Below, in pieces: positions 38,494 through 50,735 of a DNA stretch of 64,000 nt. Numbering within the stretch: position 1 is the first letter of the stretch; each line of letters opens with the position of its first letter. This stretch comes from Physella acuta. Its lineage: Eukaryota > Mollusca > Gastropoda > Physidae. The position numbers were made by a program, and so were the translations under genes. The stretch lies in contig NW_026732312.1 in the NCBI RefSeq assembly GCF_028476545.1, positions 342,501-406,500 on the forward strand, read 5' to 3'. The notes under the pieces are model-generated. The model was not told the DNA's origin. It saw only the letters and a program-made list of their open reading frames with translations, and ran no database searches.

Positions 38494-39460
38494 TATAGTC
38501 TCAGACAATATTATTGTGTTACTAAGCAATATATTAACTATATTACTTTTATTAGGGAAAGACACATTTGTTGTGCGTATTGGAAATGAAAAAAAAAAAG
38601 AATTGATTAAAGAAACTTAAAAGAATTCCAGGCCTTTTGTTGATATTTTGTGTTTAATTGTGTACGCTCTGCTAGATAAAAGAAAAATTGCAATGGAGAT
38701 GTTGGTGGCAGGTAGGCTACTAGGGTGAAGTGTGACGTCACTTTGAGGAGGCTAACTTTTCAAGGCAATGTGTGTAGGGAAGGGGTGGTGGTAAAAATTG
38801 TGAAAAGTTTGAAGTAATTTGTGGCCGATGTCTGGAGAAAATTAATCAATATACTAAAACATTGAATCACAACACTGATTTAAAAAAAAAATTAGTACCA
38901 AAAGGGGAGCTAACAAGATTAAATAAATACTTGTGATTATGTGATCGTGTCAACAGGCTTTCGGTCATGGATGGCTGATTTCTTGCATGACAGTTGACAA
39001 TGGACACATTTTTTTTATTATTGGGTACGCTGGACACATAACCGTATTTTAAAAAAAATAAAAGTCAACTATTACATAATGATATGTTTTTATTTTCCCA
39101 CGTTTTCTTTAACTTGCTTTCTCTGTTTGTGTGTTTGTCTTTCCAATCAAATCTTGCGATCGAAATTTCTGGCACTTCCCAGTTAGCTAGCGCGCTGAAA
39201 TTTTCAGGGAAGCTTTCTTTTGGATGACCATTGAATATTCAATTGTTATTATTACTAAATTGATCAATGGAAACATTTTATTGAGCATTTTAGACCGCTA
39301 TATAATCTATATATATAATTCTCCTCTGCTAGCCATTACAAAAAAAACCAGCGACGCGTACCTCGCGCGCAGTGAAGCGAACGATCACATGTCGCCACAG
39401 GCTTAGGGGCAGAGAATTTAGCTTGAACCGAGTTTAAACTTACAGGAGGTAGGCCAGTTT
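38494..39460. other. Intergenic, partly repetitive
   Basis: AT-rich. 38730-38810 has GAAGTGTGACGTCACTTTGAGG, a possible Harbinger-like MITE scrap. 39300-39440 (TATATATAATTCTC to GGGGCAGAGAATTTAG) recurs at 46380-46570, so it is part of a dispersed repeat. Confidence 0.45.
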
Positions 39461-39540
39461 GGGGGAGACGATATGGTCGAGTGGTTGGGCACACGATTGC
39501 TATCCCACTCGACACGGGTTCAAATCTATGTGTTCTAGTC
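39461..39540 (+). mobile_element. tRNA-like sequence, probable SINE head
   Basis: TGGTCGAGTGGTTGGGC fits an A box and GGGTTCAAATC a B box, spaced as in a Ser/Leu-type tRNA. The acceptor stem does not pair well, so it is a tRNA-derived SINE head or tRNA pseudogene, not a functional tRNA. Three TTTTTACGAGTTGTCTTC-like units follow (39563-39612). Confidence 0.55.
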
Positions 39541-39689
39541 AGTAACGTATTCAAACAACGTGTTTTTTACGAGTTGTCTTTTTACGAGTTGTCTTTTTAC
39601 GAGTTGTCTTCGTTTACCCAAAAAAAGTGAAAAGATAAAATCGATAGCAAGATTTTAATGCAAACAAACAGACAAAGACTAAAAAGTAG

Positions 39690-40054
39690 AAAATAATAAT
39701 CATTAAAAAAGTTTTAAAAAACCCACGTTTTCTGATTGAACTAAAAAGTAGAAAATAAACGCTATACATCACAATAATGCAAGCGATCACTCTACTATAA
39801 GCGATGAAAAACGTGGGGCGCCGAAGTAAAAGTTATATTACTATTGATTAGATAATACTATTGACTTTTATTAGGGAGCTTGTAGAGAGTCAACAGTTTT
39901 AGAAACTGTAAGAAAATCACGGCGCCCCACGTTTTTGATCGCTTATAGTAGAGTGATCGCTTGCATTATTGTGATGTATAGCGTTTATTTTCTACTTTTT
40001 AGTTCAATCAGAAAACGTGGGTTTTTTAAAACTTTTTTAATGATTATTATTTTT
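39690..40054. repeat. Near-perfect 134-bp inverted repeat with 96-bp spacer
   Basis: Arms 39690-39823 and 39920-40054 are reverse complements with about one mismatch (GCGATGAAAAACG against GCGATCAAAAACG). The arms end in GGGGCGCCG at the loop side. Transcribed, they would form a very long hairpin. It may be a fold-back transposon; no target duplication was seen. Confidence 0.95.
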
Positions 40055-40099
40055 TCCTAATAGTAATAAATATTTTTAAAATCTAACTATCACAGACAT

Positions 40100-40105
40100 T
40101 TTATT
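40100..40105 (-). terminator. Candidate poly(A) signal of the BTB gene
   Basis: AATAAA on the minus strand 620 bases past the stop and about 45 bp before the inverted repeat begins. Confidence 0.45.
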
Positions 40106-40728
40106 TCAACTTGAAGTGACTTGGTACTTTTATTTTGAAAACATTTAAATAAATCACACAGTCAGTGAAACAGCGATTGTAATTGTACACACCAAATATA
40201 ATATCCACTTTTTAATTGAAACTACTCACAATTTCATAGATATGGCTAGAAACATGAATATCGGGGTGGCTGAAATTTACATTGGTGCCCTTTTGTATAA
40301 TGAAAAACACTAACATTAACAAAGATCATAAAATGAGATCACAGGCAAAATTAATTTTCATAGGTACAGAAGTAAAAAGATCATACAAGTAATAATAATG
40401 GTAACACATTTCCTTTTCATGCAACCAAAACAACATAAATGGTTCAATACTTCATCAATTAAATAATTTAAAGGAAACTGGTTGGAAAGTGAAACAGTCA
40501 TCAAAATTGAAACTATTACGGAGTATTACTTACAATCTAAATGAAATACTATTGCTTTTCTAATCCCACTGTAAAATTATTTGGTTTTTAAAATGCTTAG
40601 CTGGTTATAAAATCTACAAGGCATGGCTTAAAACTTCTTAAAACTTGATATTGATATTATTGATTGTTGATGATCATGTCTATAAATACTTAAAATAGTA
40701 ACAATCACAACAACCAAATTCACCTGTG
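40106..40728 (-). other. Probable 3' UTR of the BTB gene
   Basis: AT-rich, no coding signal. Confidence 0.45.
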
Positions 40729-41731
40729 TCAATCAAAGATAATGGACACTTTAAAAATAAATTTGTGACAGCTTTGGCCAAAATATTTACATTTTTTCTT
40801 TCCTTCATGAGGCCTCAAGTTGTAGCCTTCTTCTATCAAGTCGTTCTCCAGACATCGGATTAAAGTGTCCTCATCAGCAGGTGCTTCCCATGGCCCAACA
40901 GTCACATGAGCTGTTTCTACTATGCATCCATGTTTTTGATTTAATGCAGAGAATTTAGACTTGAGTTCTTTACGAAATGCATAAATATATACATCACCCA
41001 TGCGAGCAATGGAGGCACGGCTCATGGCTGCTTTAATTACTTGTTCTTTTACAATTTCATACTCTGGAAACTGTGCTCTTTGTGCCTGTTTCACTGCAAG
41101 GGATGCAATCTCGGGTTTAAGTTGCAGCTTCTCAACCAAGTCATGCAATCCATAATAATTAGCATCTCGAAATATTAGGTATGTCATTTTATCATTAGGT
41201 GGCAATGTCCCATAGCGGAGGTATTCTAAGATATACTCAAACACAATACCGTTGCTGTCCAGGAAAAAATTTCCATCTTTATCTTTATCTATTTTATGAC
41301 GCCCGCTAAACATGGCAGCGAGCATAGAATCAGGAAATTTGAGTAGTGTTGAAAGTCTGGTCATGTAGAGATGTCCACCAACATTAAGAGGAATTATTGG
41401 GGGAAATAAAGACTGTGGTGATAGTTCTGGCTGAAGAAAGATACAGAAAATAAACATGTTAAAAAAATTAGCAAATGCACATCTCAAACATTATAACAGA
41501 TGTTTATAATTGATATTAACATTCATTATCATGTATTCTGACACAACAATTTACCCCATTTTCTTTTGTTTTGAAGAGTATGCCATCATGGCTTTGTTTT
41601 GTCCAGTCTCCTAATATATAGTGCTGATTCTGGAATGCTTGTAGTCTAGGTGTTGGTATTGGTCGAACTGTAATAATTTCTTCCATTTGGTCAGACTCTT
41701 CATCATTACTGTTACTCTGGTTATCTTCCAT
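40729..41731 (-). CDS. BTB/T1 (KCTD-like) domain protein
   Basis: Two coding exons, 41731-41555 and 41430-40729, joined in phase 0; 292 aa. The N-terminal ~60 residues are acidic and polar (MEDNQSNSNDEESDQMEE). Residues ~68-170 form a BTB domain of the potassium-channel-tetramerisation type: PLNVGGHLYMTRLSTLL, MFSGRH, GNFFLDSNGIVFEYILEYLR, then the Tyr/Leu-rich stretch FRDANYYGLHDLVEKL. KCTD proteins form rings and often recruit cullin-3 (family knowledge). The ~120-residue C-terminal part ends in KYFGQSCHKFIFKVSIIF and I cannot place it in a named KCTD subtype. Downstream lies the large inverted repeat. Confidence 0.85.
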
Positions 41732-42124
41732 GGTTACTATTAATTAGAGAAAATGCAAGTCAAACATCTCCTATATAGTCAATATAGATCATAAATATGT
41801 TTTCTATTTAAATTCCAGGTAATCTATCGTTTTAAGTGTGTAAAATCGGCCGAGACTTGTAATGTGAGAAAAACTTGCCTCATTGTTAAGCTTTAATTAA
41901 CTTTATATTTAATAGAAGTATATTGTAATAAATTTGTGTCAAATATAATAGATAACTGAATAATAAACCAAAATCAATATCTAAATATATCAATATAGAC
42001 CAGAAATTAACTTAAAAAAGCAGTGTTTGCGAGCAAGATTTGCTATATAAACAGCGGCCATTAGAGTGGTTTCTACTGAATCTCAAACTATAATTTTACC
42101 AAAAAAACTTGAACAAGATGGCTG

Positions 42125-42208
42125 CAGAGGCGTATCCAGGTTTTCGTTGTAGGGGGAGCGAAAAGAGCAAAAAAAGGCGCCGAATTTTTAGCACGTTCTA
42201 TATACGTG

Positions 42209-42267
<59 letters not shown>

Positions 42268-43995
42268 CATATATATAATTACTAGCTGTATGTCATTACT
42301 TCGCTATGATGTAAAATAAATTGAAAGTAGCACTCTGAAGAAATAAGAAAAAAAACACAATGTAGGCCGACAAAACAAAAATTGTATCAATCTAAACAAA
42401 ACAAAATATATATACACACACTACAACTAAAAACAATGAACGTAACACAATCTGTTTTGTAATTCTTGTAAAAACAAATTCATAATAGTTCCTGGGAAAT
42501 TATTTAAGACAAGTGAAATAGGTGAAATAATCACTCTCTTAATATAAATATGTATATATCTACACATTTAATTATAAATGTCAAAATGAATAAATAATTA
42601 CTTTAGAATATAATGAAATTGTTTAACACTATTCATGTTTACAAAATGTTTTTGTCTATAATCAGAATTTAATATATCGTCATCATAAATGCTAAAGTAA
42701 TACAGCATAATGAAAGTTTTTAAAATCTGAGTTGGTATAAAACCACGCTTTTCGATACAATAGAAAAACATTCGGAATAACAGCCTACATTTAACTAAAT
42801 ATCGGTCTTATAGTTCAGATCATATATTTATTTAACTACTGTTTCGTTGTGTTCTTTGAAGATTATTATATAACATAGTGATAGTGATGGGTTGGATCAC
42901 TGTATTGATCAAACACCTTTTTACTGGTAATTGCAAAAACAATATTCACAGAGTTTTACGTTTAAAAAGCTAATTTTCTGGCGGCATGTTACATTGGTAC
43001 ATCATTACGCGTTTTTCTACATGTACTTAACAGATCAGTTCGGGGTGGGTTGGGGGTGGGGGTTGGTTCAACTTCATTCACCACTGTCGGTTCACTTTAG
43101 GTCAATTATCCAACCCAGTGTATACCTAGGTGTGACATTAATGTCGCTCTACACAATTGTGGTGGTGAGGTGTGGGGGGTTACCAACTCAGAGTGAACAT
43201 AGCGTCAGTTTTTAGATGACTGTTCTAAACATACATATATATTACACAATTATATATTAAACAAATATATATTACAGAAATAGATTTAAATAAGTAGCAG
43301 TGGTATTATGACAATATTTTTTTTACAGAAGGGTCCATGGGGGAGGGGGGCTTTTAACTGTTTCAAATAATTTGTAATCGTAATCAATATCGCCCAAACT
43401 GTAAGAATACTACTACTTCATCGTGATAACGTTGTTGAACTTGTCAAAATTTCCCCACCACTAAGCAGTTTGCTCATAAGTAAATTTAAATAGAGGTGCC
43501 ACATTAGTTATATTTGTTTCTGTATTGTAATTTTTTCAAAAATTAATCACACTATTCAAACTGTATATATAAAGTATATATAAAGTAATTACGTGTGAAG
43601 TTTTATGTATAACATTTTCTAATTCAATTATTCGTAAGCACATACATTATACAGTTGCCCTAAACTTAACACCCCTCTTGCCAAGTGGTACTACCGTAGA
43701 GGTTTTTTAAACATTGCAATGCATCGTAATGGTTATTTTTAGAATGGCAAACTGATGCAGCTGTTAATACGTGTTGTAAACGTAGAAACTACTAGACTAG
43801 TACAATAATGCTTAATTGCTGCATGAAAAGAAATCTTGTGATTTACATAGATGTGCCGACCAAAAATATTTTTTTAACGAATATCATTGTTTAAATCTTT
43901 GCGTTTAAAAAGTTTCCAAAAAGGCGCCACTTTGATGAAAATGGCCAGAGGGGGAGCGGCCGCTCCCCCTGCCCCCCCCCCTGCGTACGCTACTG
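42125..43995 (+). mobile_element. 1.9-kb hAT-like element nested in the MITE
   Basis: CAGAGGCGTATCCAGG to CCTGCGTACGCTACTG, with identical 8-bp flanks GATGGCTG (42117-42124, 43996-44003). Contains a (TA)n tract (42212-42262), AAAAGGCGCC near both ends and no transposase. The flanking MITE sequence is continuous across the site. Confidence 0.92.
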
Positions 43996-44195
43996 GATGG
44001 CTGCTAATGTAAATGAGCATAGTTGCATCTGATGAAAACATCACTAATCTATTTATTACTGAAATGTTTTAATCCAATTCTTTAAAAACAGGTACATTAA
44101 TGGAACTTTAAAACATTTTTGTACTTTCAAAAGGTAAAATCTTCCTAAATTGTGAAATAATTACTAAAATTTAATGTCACCTTTTTTTCACATTA

Positions 44196-44618
44196 GGGGT
44201 CGTCCATAAATGACGTCACACTCGTAGGGAGGAGGGGGGGGGGGGTTAGTAATTTTGTGACGGTGTGTGACGAGGGAGAGGGGGGTTCAGATGGTGTGAC
44301 GTCACTTTTTTGCATTATAAAAAAGCAAAGTTAGAAAATTAGTTTTAGTAGTTATTTTGCGTTTTAGAAAACGGTTTTAATAAATTGTAATAGGAATTGA
44401 TCAAAATACTCTATGTTGACAGAATTCTGACAATATTTTGGAAAAATATCGATGTTTTAAGAAAAATTCAACAGCAATTTTGAGGGGGGTTGTAGGCTGA
44501 GGTGTGACGTCAATTTTAATTAGGGGGGGGGGGGTCTGGCTTTTTGTGACGACGTGTGACGGAGGGGGGAGGTAAAAATTGTCACAAAAAAAACGTGACG
44601 TCATTTATGGATGACCCC
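44196..44618 (+). mobile_element. Harbinger-like MITE nested in the GGTAATC MITE
   Basis: GGGGTCGTCCATAAATGACG and its inverted copy GTCATTTATGGATGACCCC; 3-bp flanks TTA on both sides. Trinucleotide TWA duplications and G-rich ends fit PIF/Harbinger (inference). The G-run-rich body recurs inverted at 59127-59540. Confidence 0.85.
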
Positions 44619-44674
44619 TTACTAGTCTCTGCCATTTTACGTACCTAAAACGATAGATTACCAAATTCCATTTA

Positions 44675-44731
44675 GTTTTCTTTCAGTGGGGGGGGGGGGG
44701 GGGGCGTCCCCCCTGCCTGGAAGAAACTGAG
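44675..44731 (+). mobile_element. Minimal G-rich MITE remnant
   Basis: GTTTTCTTTCAG, a G run of about 18, then CCTGCCTGGAAGAAACTGAG: only the two ends of the family, 57 bp. Confidence 0.65.
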
Positions 44732-44739
44732 ACTGAGAG

Positions 44740-44960
44740 CAAGTACTATATTCTAGATCTAGAATCTAGTACTGTACTACTAGATCTACTAACTACTAGA
44801 TCTAGTAACTAGATTTAAAATTTAAGTAGATTAGAGTTACTTACTATCTAGTTACTAGGTCTAGACTCTAGTGGTTTAGAGTTTAGAGAATAGCCTACTA
44901 GATCTAGATCTAGATCCTAGCTAGATCTAGATTCTAGACTAAGAAATGGCAATCTAGATT
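44740..44960. repeat. AGATCTAG-rich low-complexity stretch
   Basis: Dense CTAGATCTAGA words, as at 34600-35560. Confidence 0.7.
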
Positions 44961-45084
44961 CTAGCTAGATTCTAATCAATCATTCCTTATCATTAATTTA
45001 ATAATTTGATTAATCATAATCATTAGCTTTTACTAGGGCTAGGGCCTTATCAATTCTAATCTGACTTAGGTATATTTAAATTTT

Positions 45085-45655
45085 GGTAATCTATCGTTTT
45101 AGGTACGTAAAATCGCCCGCGACTAGATCTAGTAATGTGAAAAACAGGTGACTCATTAAATTTTAATAATTATTTAACATTTTGAGGAGGATTTGTGTTT
45201 TGAAAAATACAAAAATGTTTCCTTGTTTCATTTATGTACCTGTTTTTAAACAATTGAATTAAAACTTTTCAGTAATAAATGAACACCAGCGATGTTTCCA
45301 ACAGATGCAACCATGCTCATTTACTATAGCAGCCATCTTGTTAAAGTTTTATTTTTATAGACTTATAGCGCGAGATTCAGGCGGAAGTCACTCTATTTTA
45401 CAAATGGCTGCTGTTTATATAGAATATATAGCAAATCTTGCTTGCAGACACTGCTGTTTAAAGTTAATTTCTGGCCTATATAATTGCTATATTTTAATTA
45501 TTTAGCCATTGATTTAGGTTTATTATTCATTTATCTATAATATTTGACACAAACATATCACAATATACTTCTATTACAGCCTTGACAATGAGGTAACGTT
45601 TTCGTACATTAATACTGCCGCGGGCGATTTTACGTACCCAAAACGATAGATTACC
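45085..45655 (-). mobile_element. GGTAATCTATCG MITE, uninterrupted copy in opposite orientation
   Basis: GGTAATCTATCGTTTTAGGTACG to CGATAGATTACC. Its body aligns in reverse complement with the pieces of the copy at 41819-44662 (shared GCAAATCTTGCTTGCAGACA, AGCAGCCATCTTGTT, AAAAACAGGTACATTAATG). It lacks the two insertions, so it shows the empty site. Confidence 0.9.
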
Positions 45656-47400
45656 TTAATTTAAATAATTTTATATAGTCTACATATTTTTTATTATAGA
45701 TGAAGATATTACACTAGAATGAGTAGATTGACTAGATACTTGTACATTAAAATTAAATTGCTTGTGACAATCCAATTAATGATTTACTTTTAACAACTAC
45801 GTTTGCTTTAGCTTACAAGATTTGTTATTAAAAACAATACAATGTATATTGTATAACAGAGGCCATCGCAAGAGTGGATTCCCTTTAAAATTGTCTCGTC
45901 TACAGAAGCACTTTTTAAAGAAAAAATAAAGCGGGAGTAGCCTCCCCTAGCCTTAACTTTCTTGTACAATTTTATTATTTAAAAGGCTACCATGGGGAGA
46001 TGGCACTTTTAAACTTTTAACTATTAGTAACATCGGCTTATAGCAGGGCTGTATTTTTTTTGTAAATCCAGACTACGCGAATGAAATGATGCTGTGTTTA
46101 ACCTTCGACCTATGACTTAGCTATAAAAATGTTTTTATTAATTCATTTAATAGGCCTACTTATTTTTTTAGTAGAAAAAGAGAATTGCCCAACAAAACGA
46201 ACGAGAGCGGAAAATTAGTAAAAAAAATAAGGGAAACATTGATTATTAAAAAAAAAAATAAACATCTAATTAATTCATACTTTATGGCACAGGTCAGGTA
46301 GAAGGGCAAACCCCAAAAGAAAAGCAGGCTAAATCGTAGTCAACGGTTTTGACACCGCAGGCCTATCTATATATAATATAATTCTCTTCTGGGATCTATA
46401 TATATGATTCTCTTCTGGGAGACGCTAGAAAACAAGCTGTAAACGCGCTCCCTACCACCCCCACCCCTACATGGTCTGGTGAGCTGTGGTTCACTCTAAA
46501 TGTTTACAAACAGAGCCAGGTTTAGTGACGACTATTAGGGGCAGATAATTTAGTTTGAAACGATTTTAAACGTAGCGGGGGGGGGGGGGGGGGGGGGTAA
46601 CAAAGTGGAGTTTACTTTAATACAGTACCATTTTCGGATATCGGAGGTTACTAGAGAGTAATCAAACTGTAAGATTTTATAATTATACATGCAATTTCGT
46701 CTGCCTAATTGAAACGGAACTCGTGTTATCGGGTTTCCACGGAAACATAGTAAATTGCGTCCACCCATAATTTAAACGGTATTAACGTTACAGGCTTTTA
46801 ACAAACCGAAAGTGGAATAAGTACCACTTCCGTTTACTGGAAATCGCTCAAGCTTCAGGAGGTTGAAAAACGTCAAAATTTGTCAAAATCTCAATTTAGA
46901 TTTTTGGCACGATTACAATATATTTTTTATATTATGTATACGATAAAGTAGGGATCTATAATTATAAAACGGTGAAAACTCAAAATATCTGTTAGTTATT
47001 CTGCACGAATACCAATACTGCCTCTATACTCTGTATACTAGAAAGTAAAAATAATTATTAAAAAAAAAATAACATCGTGTGCGATATTAAATGGTATTAG
47101 TTACTAAAACAGATGTAAACTCTAGTTATTGATTGTGAAATTTAATAATTTTTTGGTATGCTTTTTAAAAGATTGGACATAGATCTAGCTAGATTCTAGA
47201 TCTAGATCTATTTGATTTTTTACATTTTATTCTAGAATCTACGTCCACTCGCCACTGAAGAAAATATGACTTTAATTAAAGCTTAAAATAAGATTGCATT
47301 ATTAAACATATTATAATTATATCAAAGCAGTTCAAATAACATATACAATGATTATTGTATATTTAAGATAATAATTAATGATGGTTATCAGTAGACGTAG
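45656..47400. other. Intergenic with pieces of dispersed repeats
   Basis: 46310-46350 holds a scrap of the SINE-like family. 46380-46570 repeats sequence found at 39300-39440. 46565-46597 is a poly-G run. 46800-47055 matches the ACTTTCTCG MITE (CCACTTCCGTTTACTGGAAA, CACGATTACAATA). The right part should include the promoter of the phosphatase gene. Confidence 0.55.
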
Positions 47401-47471
47401 TTATTATTGATGAAACTGTACTTCAAGTTTGTTTGCGGTATCGGGTATTTGGAAGAACCAGATCGAACGCA

Positions 47472-49328
47472 ATGGAGTCAACAAACACAACACCTCCGTC
47501 CGATCCATCTTTAGATTCTTCAAGCAGTATTATGAAAATAGACTCTTTGCCAAATCTAAGAATTTTATGCAAGCGACCTACCAGCTCTACCACCAACCCG
47601 CTAGTAATAAACACAGCTGCTGTTTACAGATCGTCCAAACCGGATAAAATTATATCTGCCCATTTGGACGAATTTCGAAAACTAGGCATCAAATGCATTA
47701 TTGATTTTAGATCTAAAGATGAGTATTTTAGTTCAGAAGGACACCGTCTTTTAGACAAAGAATATTCTCTTTTTAAAGTTTGCCTTCCCAAGGAAAATTA
47801 CAAACCCGGTCAATCTATCCAGGCGAAAGAAATACCGATTCCAGATGATTTAATTGTGAAATCAGAACCATCAACTAAAGATGTAAAAGATAGTATTTCT
47901 GAAACCACTCCAGAAGGAACCAAAAACTTGAAACAGCATTACTTGATTGACTTTTTTTCAATGAAATACATATTATCAGTTTTTAATAGATTGCCATGGC
48001 ACCTTTGGTGTGTTGGAATTCTTTATTATCTTTATGATTTTATAACCCGAAACAAGTTTAAGAATTTCACAAAATTCTTTGTCTCAAATGCTGTCAACAG
48101 ATTTGGTATTTACGGCCAGTACAAAGATATTGTAAATTTCAGCCAGCCAGCAATATGTTCAGGTTAGTTTTGTTCATGGAATAATTGAATATTATTTATT
48201 AGGCTAATTAAAATGTCAAAGTAACTTTAGTAACTAAATCAGTCTTTAGATGTTTTGGGAATTCTGTTCCTTGGCTTATAAAACCTCTAAGCCTTATTAC
48301 TAACTAGATTAGATGATAAGGTCTATTTACGATTATTTAATGGAGCTGCCTACAATATAGGACTGCATATTTAACTGAATAATTTTATTCATAATTATAG
48401 CCTAATTACATAAGCCCCTAAGAGGCTATGAATATGGAATATCAAAGTAGTTATATTAGGCCTAATTGTTATATTTTTTAAAATCTCATCTAGCACTTAA
48501 ACTTATTGCGGATCCTGAAAACCATCCGGTTTTGATTAACTGTGCCTATGGAAAAGATAGAACAGGAATTGTGTCGGCTCTAATTTTGACTTGTTTGGGC
48601 TTATCCAAGGAAGAAGTTGCTGAAGAATATGCTTTATCATCTGTAAATATCTTTTTCATTTACTAACTTAGGTAATGTGAGTTGTGTGATTATTTTACTA
48701 TACAAAAGAGCATTTAAGTATTTATAATGTATGTTCCCTATCAGAACCTAACAGCACTAGCATTTTAAGAAAAAAAAATATTTTAACTTATTGAATATTG
48801 TAAATGAATGTTTTTTTAGGATGGACTAGAACCAATCAAGCATCTTCTATATAAAGATTTAGTTGAGAAATACAACTTCAAAGAGGAGTTCTGCAGAGCT
48901 GAAACTGAGACAATGATAGCACTTCTCACTTATATTGAGAGAGAGTTAGTATAACTATTCTATTTTGTTAAGACAACTGTTATATTACTTTCTTTTGTAA
49001 ATAAAATGCAGTTTTTGCTCTTATCAGTGAAAATTCTTATCCTCAATTAAGCATTTAATTTTTAATTGTTTCTTGTCACTGATTAAAATAGTTGTTTTGA
49101 TACCATTCATGTTTTGGTGTCTTTTACAGGTACTCATCCATTGAGAATTATATGTTACATATTGGTTTTGGTCTTGAGGAGCAAAAAGTATTAAAGGAGC
49201 AGTTAGAGCCTAAGTATACACGTTCATCAATGCAAGACAAGTCACAAGAAACAATGAGTAATATCAATCAATCTAGCAATTTTTTGGAGGGAACTGTTAA
49301 GCAAAGATCTGTAAAATCTACACATTAA
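47472..49328 (+). CDS. Tyrosine phosphatase, Y_phosphatase3 (LipA/SIW14-like) type
   Basis: Coding exons: 47472-48162, 48494-48642, 48820-48944, 49130-49328; phases 1, 0, 2; 387 aa. The first ATG (CGCAATGG context) is used; the frame stays open upstream to a TTG with no earlier ATG. Residues ~50-90 read NTAAVYRSSKPDKI and GIKCIIDFRSKDE, the N-terminal block typical of this family. The active-site loop is NCAYGKDRTGIVSAL, Cys247 to Arg253 (CX5R), split from the N-terminal block by a long acidic and hydrophobic insert including LPWHLWCVGILYYLYDF. Family members remove phosphate from Tyr or inositol phosphates; the substrate here is unknown. After the loop, LGLSKEEVAEEYALS is the usual helix. 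The last ~40 residues are polar and probably disordered. Confidence 0.88.
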
Positions 49329-50735
49329 TGTATGCTGTTATTTTCTAATCTGTCAAGAAAAGTACTACTATTGTTAAGAAAGAAAGATATTTGTAAAAAT
49401 ATATTTGATGTTGTTACAAGTTGTAGGTCAATACCCACTAGTCATTGTAAAGATTTTTTTTTATTGCATCAGTATAAGCTTATGGTTCTGGGTTTTCTTT
49501 TAGCCTGAAGTTAAACATTGGTACAATTGGCCATCATTGATCTATACTTTGCTTGCTATTGTGCACCTCTTCAGTCAACTCACTGTTTTAAAATTTTTTT
49601 TCTTTGACCAGACTACCATAACTTTTGTAACTCACACTCACATATGCCTACGGGTTACAAAAATATATGTTCTTGTTGTCTTATTCTACACAGATAAGAT
49701 TATTTTTGAGTTTTACAAATATCACAGTCATTTTTTTTTATTTTATCAATTTTTTGTAGAATTCATATTATGTAGTATTTTACATATATCCTTTTAAAGA
49801 ATGCTCTTGAATTTTCAATATACTGGTAAGTGATATTCTATTCAAAATGCAATCAAAACTAAAATTATGTTTACAAAACCTTTTTCTCTTCATGTATATT
49901 CTGATTAAATTATTTATTTAAATTGATGATAAACCTACTTTATGAAATTTACTACAATCTACTTCTACACTGAAAAAAAAAAGAAGTAAAATGTTGGTCA
50001 CAATAAAATAAGTTTTTTTTTTTCAAAGTATTTTAGAGAAGTAGATGAAAAACTAAGAAAAGCTATTTTTTTTCTAGAAATAATAGCTATGATAGTTGTG
50101 TTACTTTAATTTCTTGTATAATATGATGAATTTTCTAGTTATATTAAAAAACTGAATTGACACTTTAAAAATATGAGGTTTTTTATCAAATTTTGTTTGA
50201 ATATTGTTTAATCATGAAAGATCTCACTTGTTAAAAATAATTTTATAATTAGTTGAACACACAAATTATAAAAACATAACCCTAAATTTAACCCATTACG
50301 TAACCTCTCTCTAAGCTTAACACAATGGCCAGCTTTATATTTATAGACAAGAACTATCTTTTGTTTCAGTGTGATTCTAAATTTTATTAAATTTTATTAT
50401 ACCTTAAACCCTAACCCAAACATTGCAAGATAAGTGTAAATAATAAAAAATAGTTCACAATTACATTAAATATTTGTTATTTACATTTTTTTAAAGTGTC
50501 AAAATATGAGCACTTATACCCATATCAATGTTGTAAAAGGATTGTATGTTAATGTTTCTGGTGGGAGTTAGCCAGATAAAATTTGGTTGTAAGTTTTAGT
50601 TTAATTTAAAGGAATTTTTTTTGTAACCACCTTTCTTTTTAATACACAATTGTAATATTTTTATATTAAAAACCAGTTTAACATAGTTTGGAACTGTTTT
50701 GTTAATGTAACATTAACAATTTTAAAATTAATAAA
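49329..50735 (+). other. Probable 3' UTR of the phosphatase gene
   Basis: AT-rich with no coding signal; AATAAA motifs at about 50004 and 50728 are candidate cleavage signals. Confidence 0.4.

Larger units (their letters stand above)
41819..44662 (+). mobile_element. GGTAATCTATCG MITE carrying two younger insertions
   Basis: GGTAATCTATCGTTTTAAG at the left and CGATAGATTACC at the right, flanked by identical AAATTCCA (41811-41818, 44663-44670). Without the insertions at 42125-43995 and 44196-44618 about 550 bp remain, aligning in reverse complement with 45085-45655. It lies just upstream of the BTB gene's ATG. Confidence 0.92.

Noticed and set aside
42931-43215. Possible transposase in the 1.9-kb hAT-like element
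   Set aside because: The 94-codon frame has no hAT dimerisation or catalytic motif; the element appears non-autonomous.
47433-47471. Upstream TTG start for the phosphatase
   Set aside because: Animal genes rarely start at TTG; the ATG at 47472 has suitable context and starts the same frame.
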